Positions 25,341 through 34,956 of a stretch of 64,000 nucleotides of DNA are shown in pieces. Source of the stretch: Candidatus Hydrogenedentota bacterium (GTDB lineage: Bacteria > Hydrogenedentota > Hydrogenedentia > Hydrogenedentales > JAGMZX01). The translations under genes and the position numbers were made by a program. The notes under the pieces were generated by a model. That model worked only from the letters and a program-made list of their open reading frames with translations. It did not search any database and had not been told where the DNA came from. How positions within the stretch are numbered: the first letter of the stretch is position 1; each line of letters opens with the position of its first letter. The stretch spans positions 1 to 64,000 of the forward strand of contig JAKQEQ010000167.1 of assembly GCA_029556545.1 (NCBI GenBank), given 5' to 3'.

Positions 25341-26824
25341 GGCGCGCCCTCCATCGCGAAGTGGACGCGGCTGCCCTCTGCGGCGCGGTCCGCCGACGTT
25401 GCGCGGACAATAACGTCGCTGCGTCCGTCGAGGTTTACGTCGGCGACGGCGAACGTGGCGTCGAATTCCAGGGGGATAAGGACGTCCGGCGACTCGGGCA
25501 ACGAGAACCCCCTTGAAAGAAAGACGGCGAGGCGATCGGACCGGTCCTGGACCACGAGGTCCTTGTAGCCGTCGCCGTTGAAGTCGCCGCTCAGGTTAAG
25601 CAGCCCGGCGCGGTGGCGGCGTTGGAAGAACGGCGTGCCCGCGACGGGCGGCCGGTCCAGTTGGACGACGACGCGATGCGTAAGCGCGGGCGTTTCCGCG
25701 AACGCGCCGCGATCCTGGCGATATACGCGCAGTTCGTGCGCGATCCTGGAATGGGTCAGGTACCGGAGCACGGCCTCGCGCGCGCCGCCCTCAAGCACGT
25801 CGTTGGACTCGACCACCATATCAAGGTTCCCGTCGCCGTCGAAGTCCACGAAGCCGCAATGGGGCCAGAACGTGCGCGCCCGACGTATGGCGTAAGACGC
25901 GCCGCCATCGAGGGTGGCGCGCGCGGTGTAGAGCGGACCAGGCAATACGCCGCCCTGGACGGTGTCCCAGTATCCGCCGGCAAAGTCCACGCGGCCATCG
26001 GTGTTCAGCCGGCACGGCTGCATGTAGGCCGGGACATTGTCGCTAACCCATTCCTCGGTCAGATCCGGGGCCACGGCGAACTCGCCATCGGCGGTACGTT
26101 GAACGGTGTGATTCACTTGCCGGTAGCGCACCTCGGTCTGGGAGACGTCGGTCCGCGCGAGCACGCACAGGCGCTGCCCGTCGAATAATAGTCTGCACGC
26201 CATTTCACGCGGGGGAAACGCGAGTCGGCGGGTTTCCGGCGGCCATACGCGGGCCTCCTGCCCGGGTTGCAGCGCCAGTTGTGGCAACACCTCAAGCAGA
26301 CCCGCGGGCACATACTGCTTCCCGTTGTGCCGGAACACGTGCACGCCTTGGGGATTGGTCACGACGATTTCCGGCACGCCGTCACCATCGAAATCATGAA
26401 GACGTCGCTGCCGCAGGGCGGCTGCGCGGCCCGGTCCGCGCAGCGGCAGGACCCCGGCCTCGGTCGCGGGCCATGCGATGGTTTGGCTCAGGACGCTTTG
26501 CCACTCGTCCCCTCGCCGGCGCATCACCGACAAATGCTCGGCGAAGAACAGATACAATTCGCCGCGCCAGACATCGAGAAAGGCTTGTTCGCCGGAGTCC
26601 GGGAGCGAGACGCGGGCTTCGCGCGGAAAACCGCCGCCGCGTTGAAACGCGACCTCACGGGGAAATACCAGGTCCGCGGCGCCGTCGCCGTCGAGGTCCG
26701 CCTGCACGCAGTTCAGGCTTGCGGCGGCGGTGAGCGGATGTACGGCGTCGACACGAAGGCCGGGAACGTCCTGCGCACGGAATTCGAGCGCCGCAAGCAT
26801 CGGTATGAGCACGACGACGATCAT
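25337..26824 (-). CDS. Secreted FG-GAP/VCBS repeat protein A
   Basis: 495 aa with a short N-terminal hydrophobic segment (MIVVVLIPMLAAL). At least five Asp-rich loops: QADLDGDGAADLVFP, DFDGDGVPEIVVT, DFDGDGNLDMVVE, DFNGDGYKDLVVQ, DVNLDGRSDVIVR. Predicted seven-bladed propeller, extracytoplasmic. Starts 9 nt after the ABC permease stop and is translationally coupled to protein B. The two are diverged paralogues. Confidence 0.78.
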   Translation of the reverse strand: MIVVVLIPMLAALEFRAQDVPGLRVDAVHPLTAAASLNCVQADLDGDGAADLVFPREVAFQRGGGFPREARVSLPDSGEQAFLDVWRGELYLFFAEHLSVMRRRGDEWQSVLSQTIAWPATEAGVLPLRGPGRAAALRQRRLHDFDGDGVPEIVVTNPQGVHVFRHNGKQYVPAGLLEVLPQLALQPGQEARVWPPETRRLAFPPREMACRLLFDGQRLCVLARTDVSQTEVRYRQVNHTVQRTADGEFAVAPDLTEEWVSDNVPAYMQPCRLNTDGRVDFAGGYWDTVQGGVLPGPLYTARATLDGGASYAIRRARTFWPHCGFVDFDGDGNLDMVVESNDVLEGGAREAVLRYLTHSRIAHELRVYRQDRGAFAETPALTHRVVVQLDRPPVAGTPFFQRRHRAGLLNLSGDFNGDGYKDLVVQDRSDRLAVFLSRGFSLPESPDVLIPLEFDATFAVADVNLDGRSDVIVRATSADRAAEGSRVHFAMEGAP

Positions 26825-26833
26825 GGTCGCGCC

Positions 26834-27619
26834 TCAGGCAAAATCACGGCGGTGAAAGCGGGCGACGGCCGCCGCCGTGAACACGCACCAGCCGCCGAGG
26901 GATGCCGCCAGGCACTGCCACGCCATCGGAAACCAGGAGGCGTCGAGGCCGTCCACGCGCGCCGCGAACACTTCCCATGGCCGCTCGATATACGACGAGA
27001 ACAGGTACGCATCGATCCCCAGGGGATACTTGATAGCATCGACGACCGCCCAGAAACTGACGGCGAGCACGGCGGCGACGATCGGATTGCGCACGCAGGT
27101 GGACCAGAAAAGCGCATAGGCCACGGCGGCCCATTGCGGCGCAAGCACAAGAAGCGCTCCCAATACATAGGCGGAGATCATGTCCCCCGCCGGGAATACG
27201 AGTTCGCCTCCGCACGCCACCCCGGTCAGGTCGCCCAACAGATACGCCAGCGCCCACGCGGTACCCCCCGTGGTCAACGTCAAGACCGCGGCGTAGGTCA
27301 TGCCGAGCGCCGCCTTGGCCAGCAGCAGTTCGTGGCGCGCGACCGGGCGGGTCAGGCTGTGCCGCAGCGCGCCGTACGGCTCGGACGCCACCAGACCCGC
27401 GCCGTAGACCAAGAGCACGATCAGTCCGAGCAGGGACGACGCAATTGCGGTGGCGACGGCGACAAACCCATAGTCGCCGACGCCGTCGCGCGCGACGGGA
27501 CGCAACGCGAGACACACCGCCACCGCCACCGCAAGGAGCGCCGGGCCGACATAGGTGTACTTGTGCCGTAGCGCCTTGGTCAGTTCGACCGCGTAAGCGG
27601 CCCAAATGCGTCCCATCAT
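26834..27619 (-). CDS. ABC-2 type transporter permease
   Basis: 261 aa (or 260 from the second ATG at 27616). Six hydrophobic segments with N-terminal AAYAVELTKALRHKYTYVG, as in ABC-2/GldF-type permeases. The start overlaps the ATPase stop (ATGATG region). Pairs with the ATPase encoded upstream. Confidence 0.85.
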   Translation of the reverse strand: MMGRIWAAYAVELTKALRHKYTYVGPALLAVAVAVCLALRPVARDGVGDYGFVAVATAIASSLLGLIVLLVYGAGLVASEPYGALRHSLTRPVARHELLLAKAALGMTYAAVLTLTTGGTAWALAYLLGDLTGVACGGELVFPAGDMISAYVLGALLVLAPQWAAVAYALFWSTCVRNPIVAAVLAVSFWAVVDAIKYPLGIDAYLFSSYIERPWEVFAARVDGLDASWFPMAWQCLAASLGGWCVFTAAAVARFHRRDFA

Positions 27620-28515
27620 TCGTTAGTCACCTTCAAGAGAACGTCCTGCAAGGTGCGCCCTCGCGGCAGCAGCCCGTGAACCCGGTAGCCCGCGGCCACC
27701 AGGAACGCGTTCAAATGCGCGGCGTTCTTGTCGCGAAGGCGCACGAAAATACGGCCCGGTCGGAGATCGACCTGGGCCACCCACGGCTGATCCGCGAGTT
27801 TCCTGGCCGCGGTCTCCGGGCCATCCAGAATCACTTCCACCTCGCTCGGCTCATAGGCGATCAGGTCTTCCGCCGCCACTTCGGCGACCAGGCGGCCGTC
27901 CCGCAGCACGACGGCGCGGTCGCACAGCACCTCGACCACGCGCATCAGCCGCGTGGCGAAGAGGATGGTAACCCCGGCCTCTTCCCGGAGACGGCGCAAC
28001 AACTGGAAGGTGGGCTGCGCGTCCTCCAGGTCCAGGCCGAGGAACGGCTCGTCGAGTAAGAGCAGTTCGGGCTCCGTGAGCAGGGCTTGGGCTAGGGCGA
28101 GACGCCGCCGCAACGGCCGCGGCATTTCGAGGGGCCGCTCATTTGCGACGGGGACCAATCCGACCCAATCGAGCACACGCGTGACATTGACCGGTCTTCC
28201 AGCAAGGCGGGCCTGCATGAGGAGATTGCGCCTCAGGCTTAGATGCTCGAAGAACGCCGGTGATTCGACGAAGACACCGATGCGTGGGCTCACGTCGAGC
28301 CGCCCGCGGGGCATTTCCTTGCCGAACAGGCTGACGACGCCGGAGGTGGGCCGCACCAGGCCCGATACGATACTCAGTATAGTGCTCTTGCCGGCGCCGT
28401 CCGGTCCCAGCAACGCGGTTGCTTGCCCGGCTTCCACCGCGAGGTTTACATCCTGGACCGCGACCCGCGCGCGGTAGCGCTTTGTGACGTTCTGAATTTT
28501 GACTACAACGGGCAT
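27616..28515 (-). CDS. ABC transporter ATPase with degenerate signature and H-loop
   Basis: 299 aa from ATG 28515 (MPVVVKIQNVTKRY). Walker A GPDGAGKST and Walker B LLLLDEP are intact. The LSGGQ position reads MPRPLRRRLALAQAL, so the SGG is missing, and the switch His is Arg (FATRLMRVVEVL). A C-terminal extension of about 80 aa follows (EVEVILDGPETAARKL...). ATP binding is likely; hydrolysis may be weak. Lies 10 nt after the methyltransferase stop and overlaps the permease. Confidence 0.85.
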   Translation of the reverse strand: MPVVVKIQNVTKRYRARVAVQDVNLAVEAGQATALLGPDGAGKSTILSIVSGLVRPTSGVVSLFGKEMPRGRLDVSPRIGVFVESPAFFEHLSLRRNLLMQARLAGRPVNVTRVLDWVGLVPVANERPLEMPRPLRRRLALAQALLTEPELLLLDEPFLGLDLEDAQPTFQLLRRLREEAGVTILFATRLMRVVEVLCDRAVVLRDGRLVAEVAAEDLIAYEPSEVEVILDGPETAARKLADQPWVAQVDLRPGRIFVRLRDKNAAHLNAFLVAAGYRVHGLLPRGRTLQDVLLKVTNE

Positions 28516-28525
28516 AGGCCGGATT

Positions 28526-29098
28526 CTAGCACGAGTGGTCGCGGCCATGCAGGACATGAAAGCCGGATCGCGGCGGCTTACGGAACTTCCCCCACTGGGC
28601 GAGGCCGACGACCCGTCGGAGAGCGACCGGTTCGAAGAGGGGCACGTCGCGCAGATCGAGCAGATGCGCGTGGGGACTGGTGCGCCGCTGCAACAGTCCC
28701 AGTTGTTCGAGGAAGGCTAGAAACGGGTCCGCACGCGGGACGGGCGTCGTAAGGAAAAGCAGCCCGCCAGGCCGCAGGAGCGCGTGGCACTCGGCGAAGC
28801 ATGGGATATGTTCGATCACTTCGAACGCCGCGATCACGTCAAATGCTTCGGCTTGAAGTCCGAGGTCGCGCCAGCGGCGCACGTCGCCGACGATGTCCGC
28901 GGGCGGTCGGAGGTCCAACCCGACGTAGTTCGTGTACCCGGCGGCGCGCGCGCGGTCTCGCGACCAGCAGTCGCCGCAGCCGATCTCGAGGATGCGCGTG
29001 GTATGCGGCACATCCGAGAAAAACCACTTGAACTTGCGCCGCCGCGCGAGGCCGCTGAGCAATGGCGTCATGCGCGCCCTCGTTGTCTCCGGTTTCAC
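28526..29098 (-). CDS. SAM-dependent methyltransferase (Methyltransf_23-like)
   Basis: 190 aa. ILEIGCGDCWSRDRARAAGY (motif I), YVGLDLRPP, AEAFDVIAAFEVIEHIPC and LLRPGGLLFLTTPVP, as in lipid or glycan methyltransferases. Four bases after the stop of the GT39 gene, within the same six-gene run. Substrate unknown. Confidence 0.85.
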   Translation of the reverse strand: MKPETTRARMTPLLSGLARRRKFKWFFSDVPHTTRILEIGCGDCWSRDRARAAGYTNYVGLDLRPPADIVGDVRRWRDLGLQAEAFDVIAAFEVIEHIPCFAECHALLRPGGLLFLTTPVPRADPFLAFLEQLGLLQRRTSPHAHLLDLRDVPLFEPVALRRVVGLAQWGKFRKPPRSGFHVLHGRDHSC

Positions 29099-29102
29099 GA
29101 CC

Positions 29103-31691
29103 TCACTGGTAGAGGCCGAAATCGACCGTACCCACGTTTACGCCGCGCCCGAAGTCCCCGTCCGCGCTCGTGAAGAAACCCAACTTGAACGTATACGGGA
29201 TTGGGGCCGGCATAATCGTACGCGTAATGATCACGTAATCGCCGGCGGGCCAGTCCGTGATGGGCGGCTCCGGATCGAAGTTCCAATCCTGATAACCCTG
29301 GGACCGCTTGCTATCCTCGAGGAAATGAAGATTTTCAGTGGTCACGCGCCCGTGAAGGAACACGCGCAGATTCTCTTGAATGGGCTTATGGACACGGAAG
29401 ATGAACCAGAAGCGGAATTCGTTATCGTGGATACGCGCCACTTCCGCGCCAATGTAAGTAAGGTACTCGTTGATTTCCTGGGGCGGGGGATAGTTGCCCT
29501 GTTCCAGGAGTTGCAGGAACCGCTTCAGCGTGTACTCCCGCATATCGACGCGCAATTGCGGAAATTGGTGCGAGGCTCTCAGATCATACAGTTCGAAAAG
29601 GCCCAATCGATCGATATCGTCCTTCGATTCAATGGTAATAACCGCTGTCTCCTTGCGGGACATGACCCCGTAGGTGCGCGCCGGCACGTAGCCGAACCGC
29701 TCGATGGTGAAGCGCTCGACCAACTCGAAACCGCGCTCTTTCAGAAATTGCTGCCACTCGCGCTCCTGCGCTTTGTCGCTCGCATACACGGCGTAGGCCA
29801 CGTAATCCGTCTGGGGCAGCTTGCCTGGGAGTTCTTTCGTCGAGAGGGCCATTTGGATGCTGCGCAAGCGGCGCGCCGGAATGTCCTCAGGACGCAGGGA
29901 CCGATCGAGAAACGGGTTTGGCGGCGGCCAGAAATGGCGTTCGGCAAGTTCCATGCCGCGCATCTCACGGCCCAGCCGCATGTAGTTGGCGTATTCGCCC
30001 GTCAGTACTCGGCGACGCCGGTCCTCACGGGCCATGGCGCGCAAGAGCCGGTCCTGGTAGTTGCACTGGTGAATCGTGCAATAGTCGTCGTCCGCTCGAT
30101 AAGTCTCGCGCACGGCGGCGCCCAGCCCGGAATATGAGTAGCCGTACGTGATGGTGTCCTTGTAGACCGCGAGGCCGGGGTCCTGGTAGCTGTTCTGGAT
30201 TGTCGCGTTCAGGATGACAGGCACGTAGAGTCGGCCCAGCGGGCCGTACGAGGCGAAGGTCAGGTTGCAGTAGCCGAACAGCAGATACGCGCCGAGCGCG
30301 GCCATCGCCGCCGCGCGGAGCGACCGTCGCGGCAACGCAATTACGGGAAGTGCGGCCAGCAACGCGAGCGCGGGCGCCACCGGCAGCGCGTACCGCGCGA
30401 CGGAATACTTGATAAGGACGGTCATCAGCACGTAGGCCCCGAGAAGCCACAACAGCATCAGAACTGTCGTGAAAGAACGGAATCGTCGCATGACAAGCGC
30501 GAGAACCGCCCCCGCCGCAGCAAGCAGGGAAAGCGGGAGGAACAGGTTGTTGTTGACCACGTGGGCGAGGTATCGCGTCCACGGCTGACGCCGCTCGAGC
30601 ATCCCGCGCAACCGGTCGGCCCACGTGACGCGAGCCGGAACGGGGGGGGGCTGGGGTCTGTCGAGGCGAATCTCGACCGCGGTGGACACCGGCGTCGTCT
30701 CGTCCGCAGTTGGTTGTTCCGGGGACGCTTCGGCTGCGGGCGGTGCGGCTCGGGGCGTGACCGGCACGTTCGGCCGGGCGATAGTCAACGGACCTCCGGT
30801 GCCGCCCGCGTGTTGATTCACCCAATAGTTGTAATAGATTTCGAGGTTATGGAAATACCACGGCGCGAATACCGCCACGCTCAGCCCAACCGCGATCACA
30901 CCGTGAAGCAGTAGCCGGCTCGGGCCGACACGATCGGCGGACGGTCGGTCGGACTGCCGCCATGACGCCCAGAGACCGAGCGCAAAGACCACTGCGGCGG
31001 GCAGGATATAATAGACGAAAGTTACTGTGCGGGTGAGGATGCCTAAGCCCGTAAGCACCCCGAAAAGCGCCACCCAACCGATGTTGCGGAAACGGTCGCT
31101 GCGCAGGAGCGCGTAGAATGACCATACGGTGACCGTGGCCGCGGGGTAGTCTGTCATGAAAAAGCGCGAGGCGTGAAAGACACTCGGCGTGAAACTGATG
31201 ACGAACACGGCGAACAGGGCGGGCCAAGGGTCGAGAAACTGTCGCGCAATCGCGTGGCAACCTAGCAGCAGGAGCAAGAACATGAAGGTATTGACCAATG
31301 CGAAGACGTCGGTGCTGTAGCCAAGGACACTTGCCAGGCCCGCGCCCAGGATGGGCAGCAACGGGGGATGCGCCGGGTTGCTCGGGTGGATGTTGCCCAA
31401 CGCGATGAGGGTCGTGAGCAGGTTTTCGTGTTCCTGCAGTGCAAAGGCCTCGAAGTACTCGCGGGCGGTGAGCATGTGGGTCTCTTCATCCGTGCGGACG
31501 ACATGGTTGTCCGCGCGCAAGTACCAGACATTCGCCACGAAATGGAATCCGAGCAACGCGATCAGCGCGGCGACCCGCAGCATCGCCTCCGTGTCGGCAG
31601 GCGACTTCTTTCCACCGCCGGCGCCTTCGGATTCTTCAATATTCACGAAGGGTTCCTTCAAAACCGGAAAATCTCCCGCAGCACACGCCAC
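29103..31691 (-). CDS. PMT/ArnT-type membrane glycosyltransferase (GT39/GT83-like)
   Basis: 862 aa from GTG 31691; a GTG at 31646 with AAGGA upstream is an equally good start. N-terminal TM helix, then the acidic active-site motif RTDEETHMLTAREYFEA in the first periplasmic loop, followed by about ten more TM helices up to residue 470. A large C-terminal soluble domain (about 400 aa) follows, longer than usual. Such enzymes use polyprenyl-phosphate sugars to glycosylate proteins or lipids in the periplasm. First gene of the run ending in FG-GAP protein B. Confidence 0.8.
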   Translation of the reverse strand: MACAAGDFPVLKEPFVNIEESEGAGGGKKSPADTEAMLRVAALIALLGFHFVANVWYLRADNHVVRTDEETHMLTAREYFEAFALQEHENLLTTLIALGNIHPSNPAHPPLLPILGAGLASVLGYSTDVFALVNTFMFLLLLLGCHAIARQFLDPWPALFAVFVISFTPSVFHASRFFMTDYPAATVTVWSFYALLRSDRFRNIGWVALFGVLTGLGILTRTVTFVYYILPAAVVFALGLWASWRQSDRPSADRVGPSRLLLHGVIAVGLSVAVFAPWYFHNLEIYYNYWVNQHAGGTGGPLTIARPNVPVTPRAAPPAAEASPEQPTADETTPVSTAVEIRLDRPQPPPVPARVTWADRLRGMLERRQPWTRYLAHVVNNNLFLPLSLLAAAGAVLALVMRRFRSFTTVLMLLWLLGAYVLMTVLIKYSVARYALPVAPALALLAALPVIALPRRSLRAAAMAALGAYLLFGYCNLTFASYGPLGRLYVPVILNATIQNSYQDPGLAVYKDTITYGYSYSGLGAAVRETYRADDDYCTIHQCNYQDRLLRAMAREDRRRRVLTGEYANYMRLGREMRGMELAERHFWPPPNPFLDRSLRPEDIPARRLRSIQMALSTKELPGKLPQTDYVAYAVYASDKAQEREWQQFLKERGFELVERFTIERFGYVPARTYGVMSRKETAVITIESKDDIDRLGLFELYDLRASHQFPQLRVDMREYTLKRFLQLLEQGNYPPPQEINEYLTYIGAEVARIHDNEFRFWFIFRVHKPIQENLRVFLHGRVTTENLHFLEDSKRSQGYQDWNFDPEPPITDWPAGDYVIITRTIMPAPIPYTFKLGFFTSADGDFGRGVNVGTVDFGLYQ

Positions 31692-31963
31692 GAAGAGACA
31701 TTTTACGGACCGTACGCGTGCTTCGTCAACCGGATTGCGAAGCCGCGGGGCGGCTGAACCTTATCAGCGAGGTTGAATTGAAGTGGCGCCGGAACTCGGA
31801 TTCGTGGGAGAAGGCGCGGCCTTACATTGCAGTACCCAGCCTGACTGTTGCGTTCCGGTCCCGGTCATGGTTTAATGACGCGGGTCGATGTCGCGCGTGT
31901 GTGGGGCGCGACCCGGAGCGCCCGATTCCTGGAGGGCGCGGCGTTTTTCGATGGAGGACCAGT

Positions 31964-34924
31964 GTGATCAAGGTGCGCTTGGAGTCGCCGCCCGGCCGGG
32001 CCTGGCTTGCCCGGGCGCTTCGTCTACTGCTCACGAGCAAGACGTTCTGGCTCGCGCTGGTGATCGTCCTTGCCGCGACGGGCGCCTATGTTCGGTTCCG
32101 TCCCCAAATCACGTACGTTCCGGTTACCACACGCGGCGGCGTGCTGGTAATCCACGGGCATGGCTTCGGCAAACACGAAAGCGAAAACTACGTGCTCTTT
32201 CGTGAGACGGAGCGCCCTCGCGACGTGTTCGACGCCATATGCGAGTGGACCAATGACCGGGTAGCCCTCGAACTGCCCGCCGAAGTAACGGCGGGGGGGT
32301 ACGTCCAGGTGGTCAAGAAAACCCCCTTGTGGGAATGGGCGTCGAATGCCGCGCCGTTCGTGGTGCGCGCCCCGGAGCTGCCCTCGCAGCCGTTCGGCTA
32401 TGACACGCCCCTGCGCGCCGACGCGCCTTGGCCGACGTTCCGCCGCGATCGGCGCAACACGGGCCGGAGCACGCTTCCGGCCATTTATCAAGGCAACCGC
32501 CCATGGTCGTTCCGAACCGGCAAGGGCATCTTCTCGACTCCGGTAATCGACGGGGACGGCGTGGTCTATTTTGGGTCGGCGGACCACCATTTCTACGCGG
32601 TCAACCCCGACGGAACGCTCAAGTGGCGTTTCAAGACCGGGGAACTCATCGACTCCGCGGCGGCGCTTCATCGTGTGGCGCCTGGCGGCCCGCCCGCCGT
32701 CACTTTCGCGTCGGGCGACGGAGTCCTCTATCACTTGCGTACGGATGACGGGGTGCAAACGCCGGCGGAACGCGTATTATGGACTTTCGACGCCGCCGAC
32801 GCGCCCGGCGCGGGTTATAACAACTGGTGGGAAGGCAATGTACAGATTGGCTTTGACGGAACCCTCTACGCCGGAAACACGAACTGGAATTACTACGCGC
32901 TGTATCCCGATGGCCGCCTGAAATGGGTCCTGCCGACTGGCAACAACAACTGGTCCGTCGCGGCCATCGGCGACGACGGCACGCTCTTCTGGGGATCCTG
33001 CGACACCGCAGTGTACGCCGTCGCGCCGGACGGACAACCCCGGTGGAAAAAGCGGACGCTCGGCTTTGTCGCCGGGTCGGCGGCCCTTGGCCGAGACGGA
33101 ACAGTGTATATCGGCTCGTTTGACACGCAGGTATACGCTTTCGCTCCCGATTCGCCGTGGCCAAAGTGGAAGTTCAAGACCGGCGATCACGTGTATGCGT
33201 CGCCCGCGTTAGCCGAGGATAGCGCGGGAAACACGACAGCCGTCTACATCGGATCGACCGATGGCCGCCTCTATGCCATTGACCCGAACGGCAGGCAACT
33301 CTGGGCTTATGACGCGGGCGACCCGATTCGATCGTCGCCCGCGTTGGGCGCGGGGCCGAACGGCGAACCGGACGCTATTGTCTATTTCGGATGCGGCAAT
33401 GGCCGTCTCTACGCGCTCAATACGGCGGACGGGTCGCGGCGGTGGTCCTTCGATACGACGCCGCTCGATACGGAATTGCAGGATCGCAACGACCTCAACA
33501 GTTCGCCGGCTCTCGGGCAGACCGGCGTGTATATCGGCGGCGAACACGGCTATCTTTGGTACGTGCCCTATGATTACTGTCTCCATGCGAACGCCGATGC
33601 GCCATTCCAGACCGCTTCGGCCCGCTGCGAGACCAATCCCGCGGAAGACTGGCCGAACGACGCGGCGCGCCTCTACTACGTCACCCCCGGCGGCAACACG
33701 CGCGAGGCATTCCCCGAGGAACTGCCCGCGGCCACCATCATCACGTTGCGGCTCGTGGTCCGGGAGCAGGGCGACACGATTGACGCGCGCGTCAACCCGG
33801 TAGATCTGAATATCCTTATCGAGCCCGAGACGCCGCTCCATTACGAACCTTCGGCGCGCGGCGATTACCTGTACATCATTCCGGACGATTTTCTGGAACC
33901 GGGCGCGATGTATACGATCAGCATCGCCGGCACGTACCTGACCGGCGGCCTCCGCGTGGGGAATCTACGTTTCGGCGGGCGCGAGGCGGGGGAAATCAGG
34001 GAGCGGTTTTCCTTCCGGGTGACCCAGCCGGACCTTGGCGCGTTGCCCATGGCCGTCACCGAAAATGCGACGACCGCCCTGGAATTCACGCGGCTCGCCG
34101 TGCCCATTCCGACCATGTTGCCCAGCCTTAATCAAATTGGTTTCGATTTCATCGAGATGATCCTCGGCGCGGCCTCGATAAGCCCGGCAGACGACCAGGG
34201 CCGCGGCAAGTGCGTCGTGTGGGCCATCGGCGGACGCCGCGACGACCAGGGCGTGCTCGTTGCGAACACGGGGCAAGGCGTCAACACGGAGACCGATTTC
34301 ACCTTCGCGTTGAGCGGACGCTGCCAAGGCAACGATTTCATCCTCGACGCGGGCGGGGTCACCCTGGGCGTTACCGGCATCGATATCCCATTCCGGCGGC
34401 TGCAACTGCGCGGGCGGCTCGGTCCCGACGGGCGTGTACTGCCGGGGGCGACTGCCTATGCGGAGACGCCGGCGCTCGCCGTTCCGACCTTCGGGCCCCT
34501 GCTGATCATGGCCGGACTCGCGAACAATCTTTGGGAAAAGCTGGTCGTCATGGGCACATACATCACGCGGCCTTATCCGGCCCTCGGGCCCGCGAACCGC
34601 AGGCCGGAGGGCGTCCACGTGGCGCACGTGGACTTTCGCCCGCCCGCGAACGGCAAGGCCGGGTACGTAATCGCCACGATGCGGCTCGATGACGGGGTCG
34701 CGTACTCCCTTGACCGTCACCGGGCCGGCATCCTCCTGATCGACGCGGCCGCCCGCGAAGCCGTTCAACTCGACTACAATCCCAATCTTCGCGCCACCCA
34801 CGACGGCCACGGCAACCTCAGCACCGTCACCCTCACCATCCCGCCGCGCACTGCCCTGCCCGAGTCCCTCGCAGCAATCGTCATGCTGGACGTTTTCCCG
34901 TTGCACGAGAAAACGCTCCGGTAG
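31964..34924 (+). CDS. Membrane-anchored PQQ-like beta-propeller protein
   Basis: 986 aa from GTG 31964, with GGAGG at 31953-31957. One N-terminal TM helix (FWLALVIVLAATGAYV), an IPT/TIG-like domain (about 40-120), then an eight-bladed PQQ/BamB-like propeller to about residue 560. Its repeats include STPVIDGDGVVYFGSADHHFYAVNPDGTLKWRFKTG and SAALGRDGTVYIGSFDTQVYAF. The remaining 400 aa are beta-rich and unrecognised. Probably an extracytoplasmic scaffold or sensor; no catalytic residues for quinoprotein dehydrogenases are evident. Convergent with the M28 gene. Confidence 0.8.
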   Translation: MIKVRLESPPGRAWLARALRLLLTSKTFWLALVIVLAATGAYVRFRPQITYVPVTTRGGVLVIHGHGFGKHESENYVLFRETERPRDVFDAICEWTNDRVALELPAEVTAGGYVQVVKKTPLWEWASNAAPFVVRAPELPSQPFGYDTPLRADAPWPTFRRDRRNTGRSTLPAIYQGNRPWSFRTGKGIFSTPVIDGDGVVYFGSADHHFYAVNPDGTLKWRFKTGELIDSAAALHRVAPGGPPAVTFASGDGVLYHLRTDDGVQTPAERVLWTFDAADAPGAGYNNWWEGNVQIGFDGTLYAGNTNWNYYALYPDGRLKWVLPTGNNNWSVAAIGDDGTLFWGSCDTAVYAVAPDGQPRWKKRTLGFVAGSAALGRDGTVYIGSFDTQVYAFAPDSPWPKWKFKTGDHVYASPALAEDSAGNTTAVYIGSTDGRLYAIDPNGRQLWAYDAGDPIRSSPALGAGPNGEPDAIVYFGCGNGRLYALNTADGSRRWSFDTTPLDTELQDRNDLNSSPALGQTGVYIGGEHGYLWYVPYDYCLHANADAPFQTASARCETNPAEDWPNDAARLYYVTPGGNTREAFPEELPAATIITLRLVVREQGDTIDARVNPVDLNILIEPETPLHYEPSARGDYLYIIPDDFLEPGAMYTISIAGTYLTGGLRVGNLRFGGREAGEIRERFSFRVTQPDLGALPMAVTENATTALEFTRLAVPIPTMLPSLNQIGFDFIEMILGAASISPADDQGRGKCVVWAIGGRRDDQGVLVANTGQGVNTETDFTFALSGRCQGNDFILDAGGVTLGVTGIDIPFRRLQLRGRLGPDGRVLPGATAYAETPALAVPTFGPLLIMAGLANNLWEKLVVMGTYITRPYPALGPANRRPEGVHVAHVDFRPPANGKAGYVIATMRLDDGVAYSLDRHRAGILLIDAAAREAVQLDYNPNLRATHDGHGNLSTVTLTIPPRTALPESLAAIVMLDVFPLHEKTLR

Positions 34925-34956
34925 TCTTCCGCGCATCCGGCTCGCGGCCCGATTGA

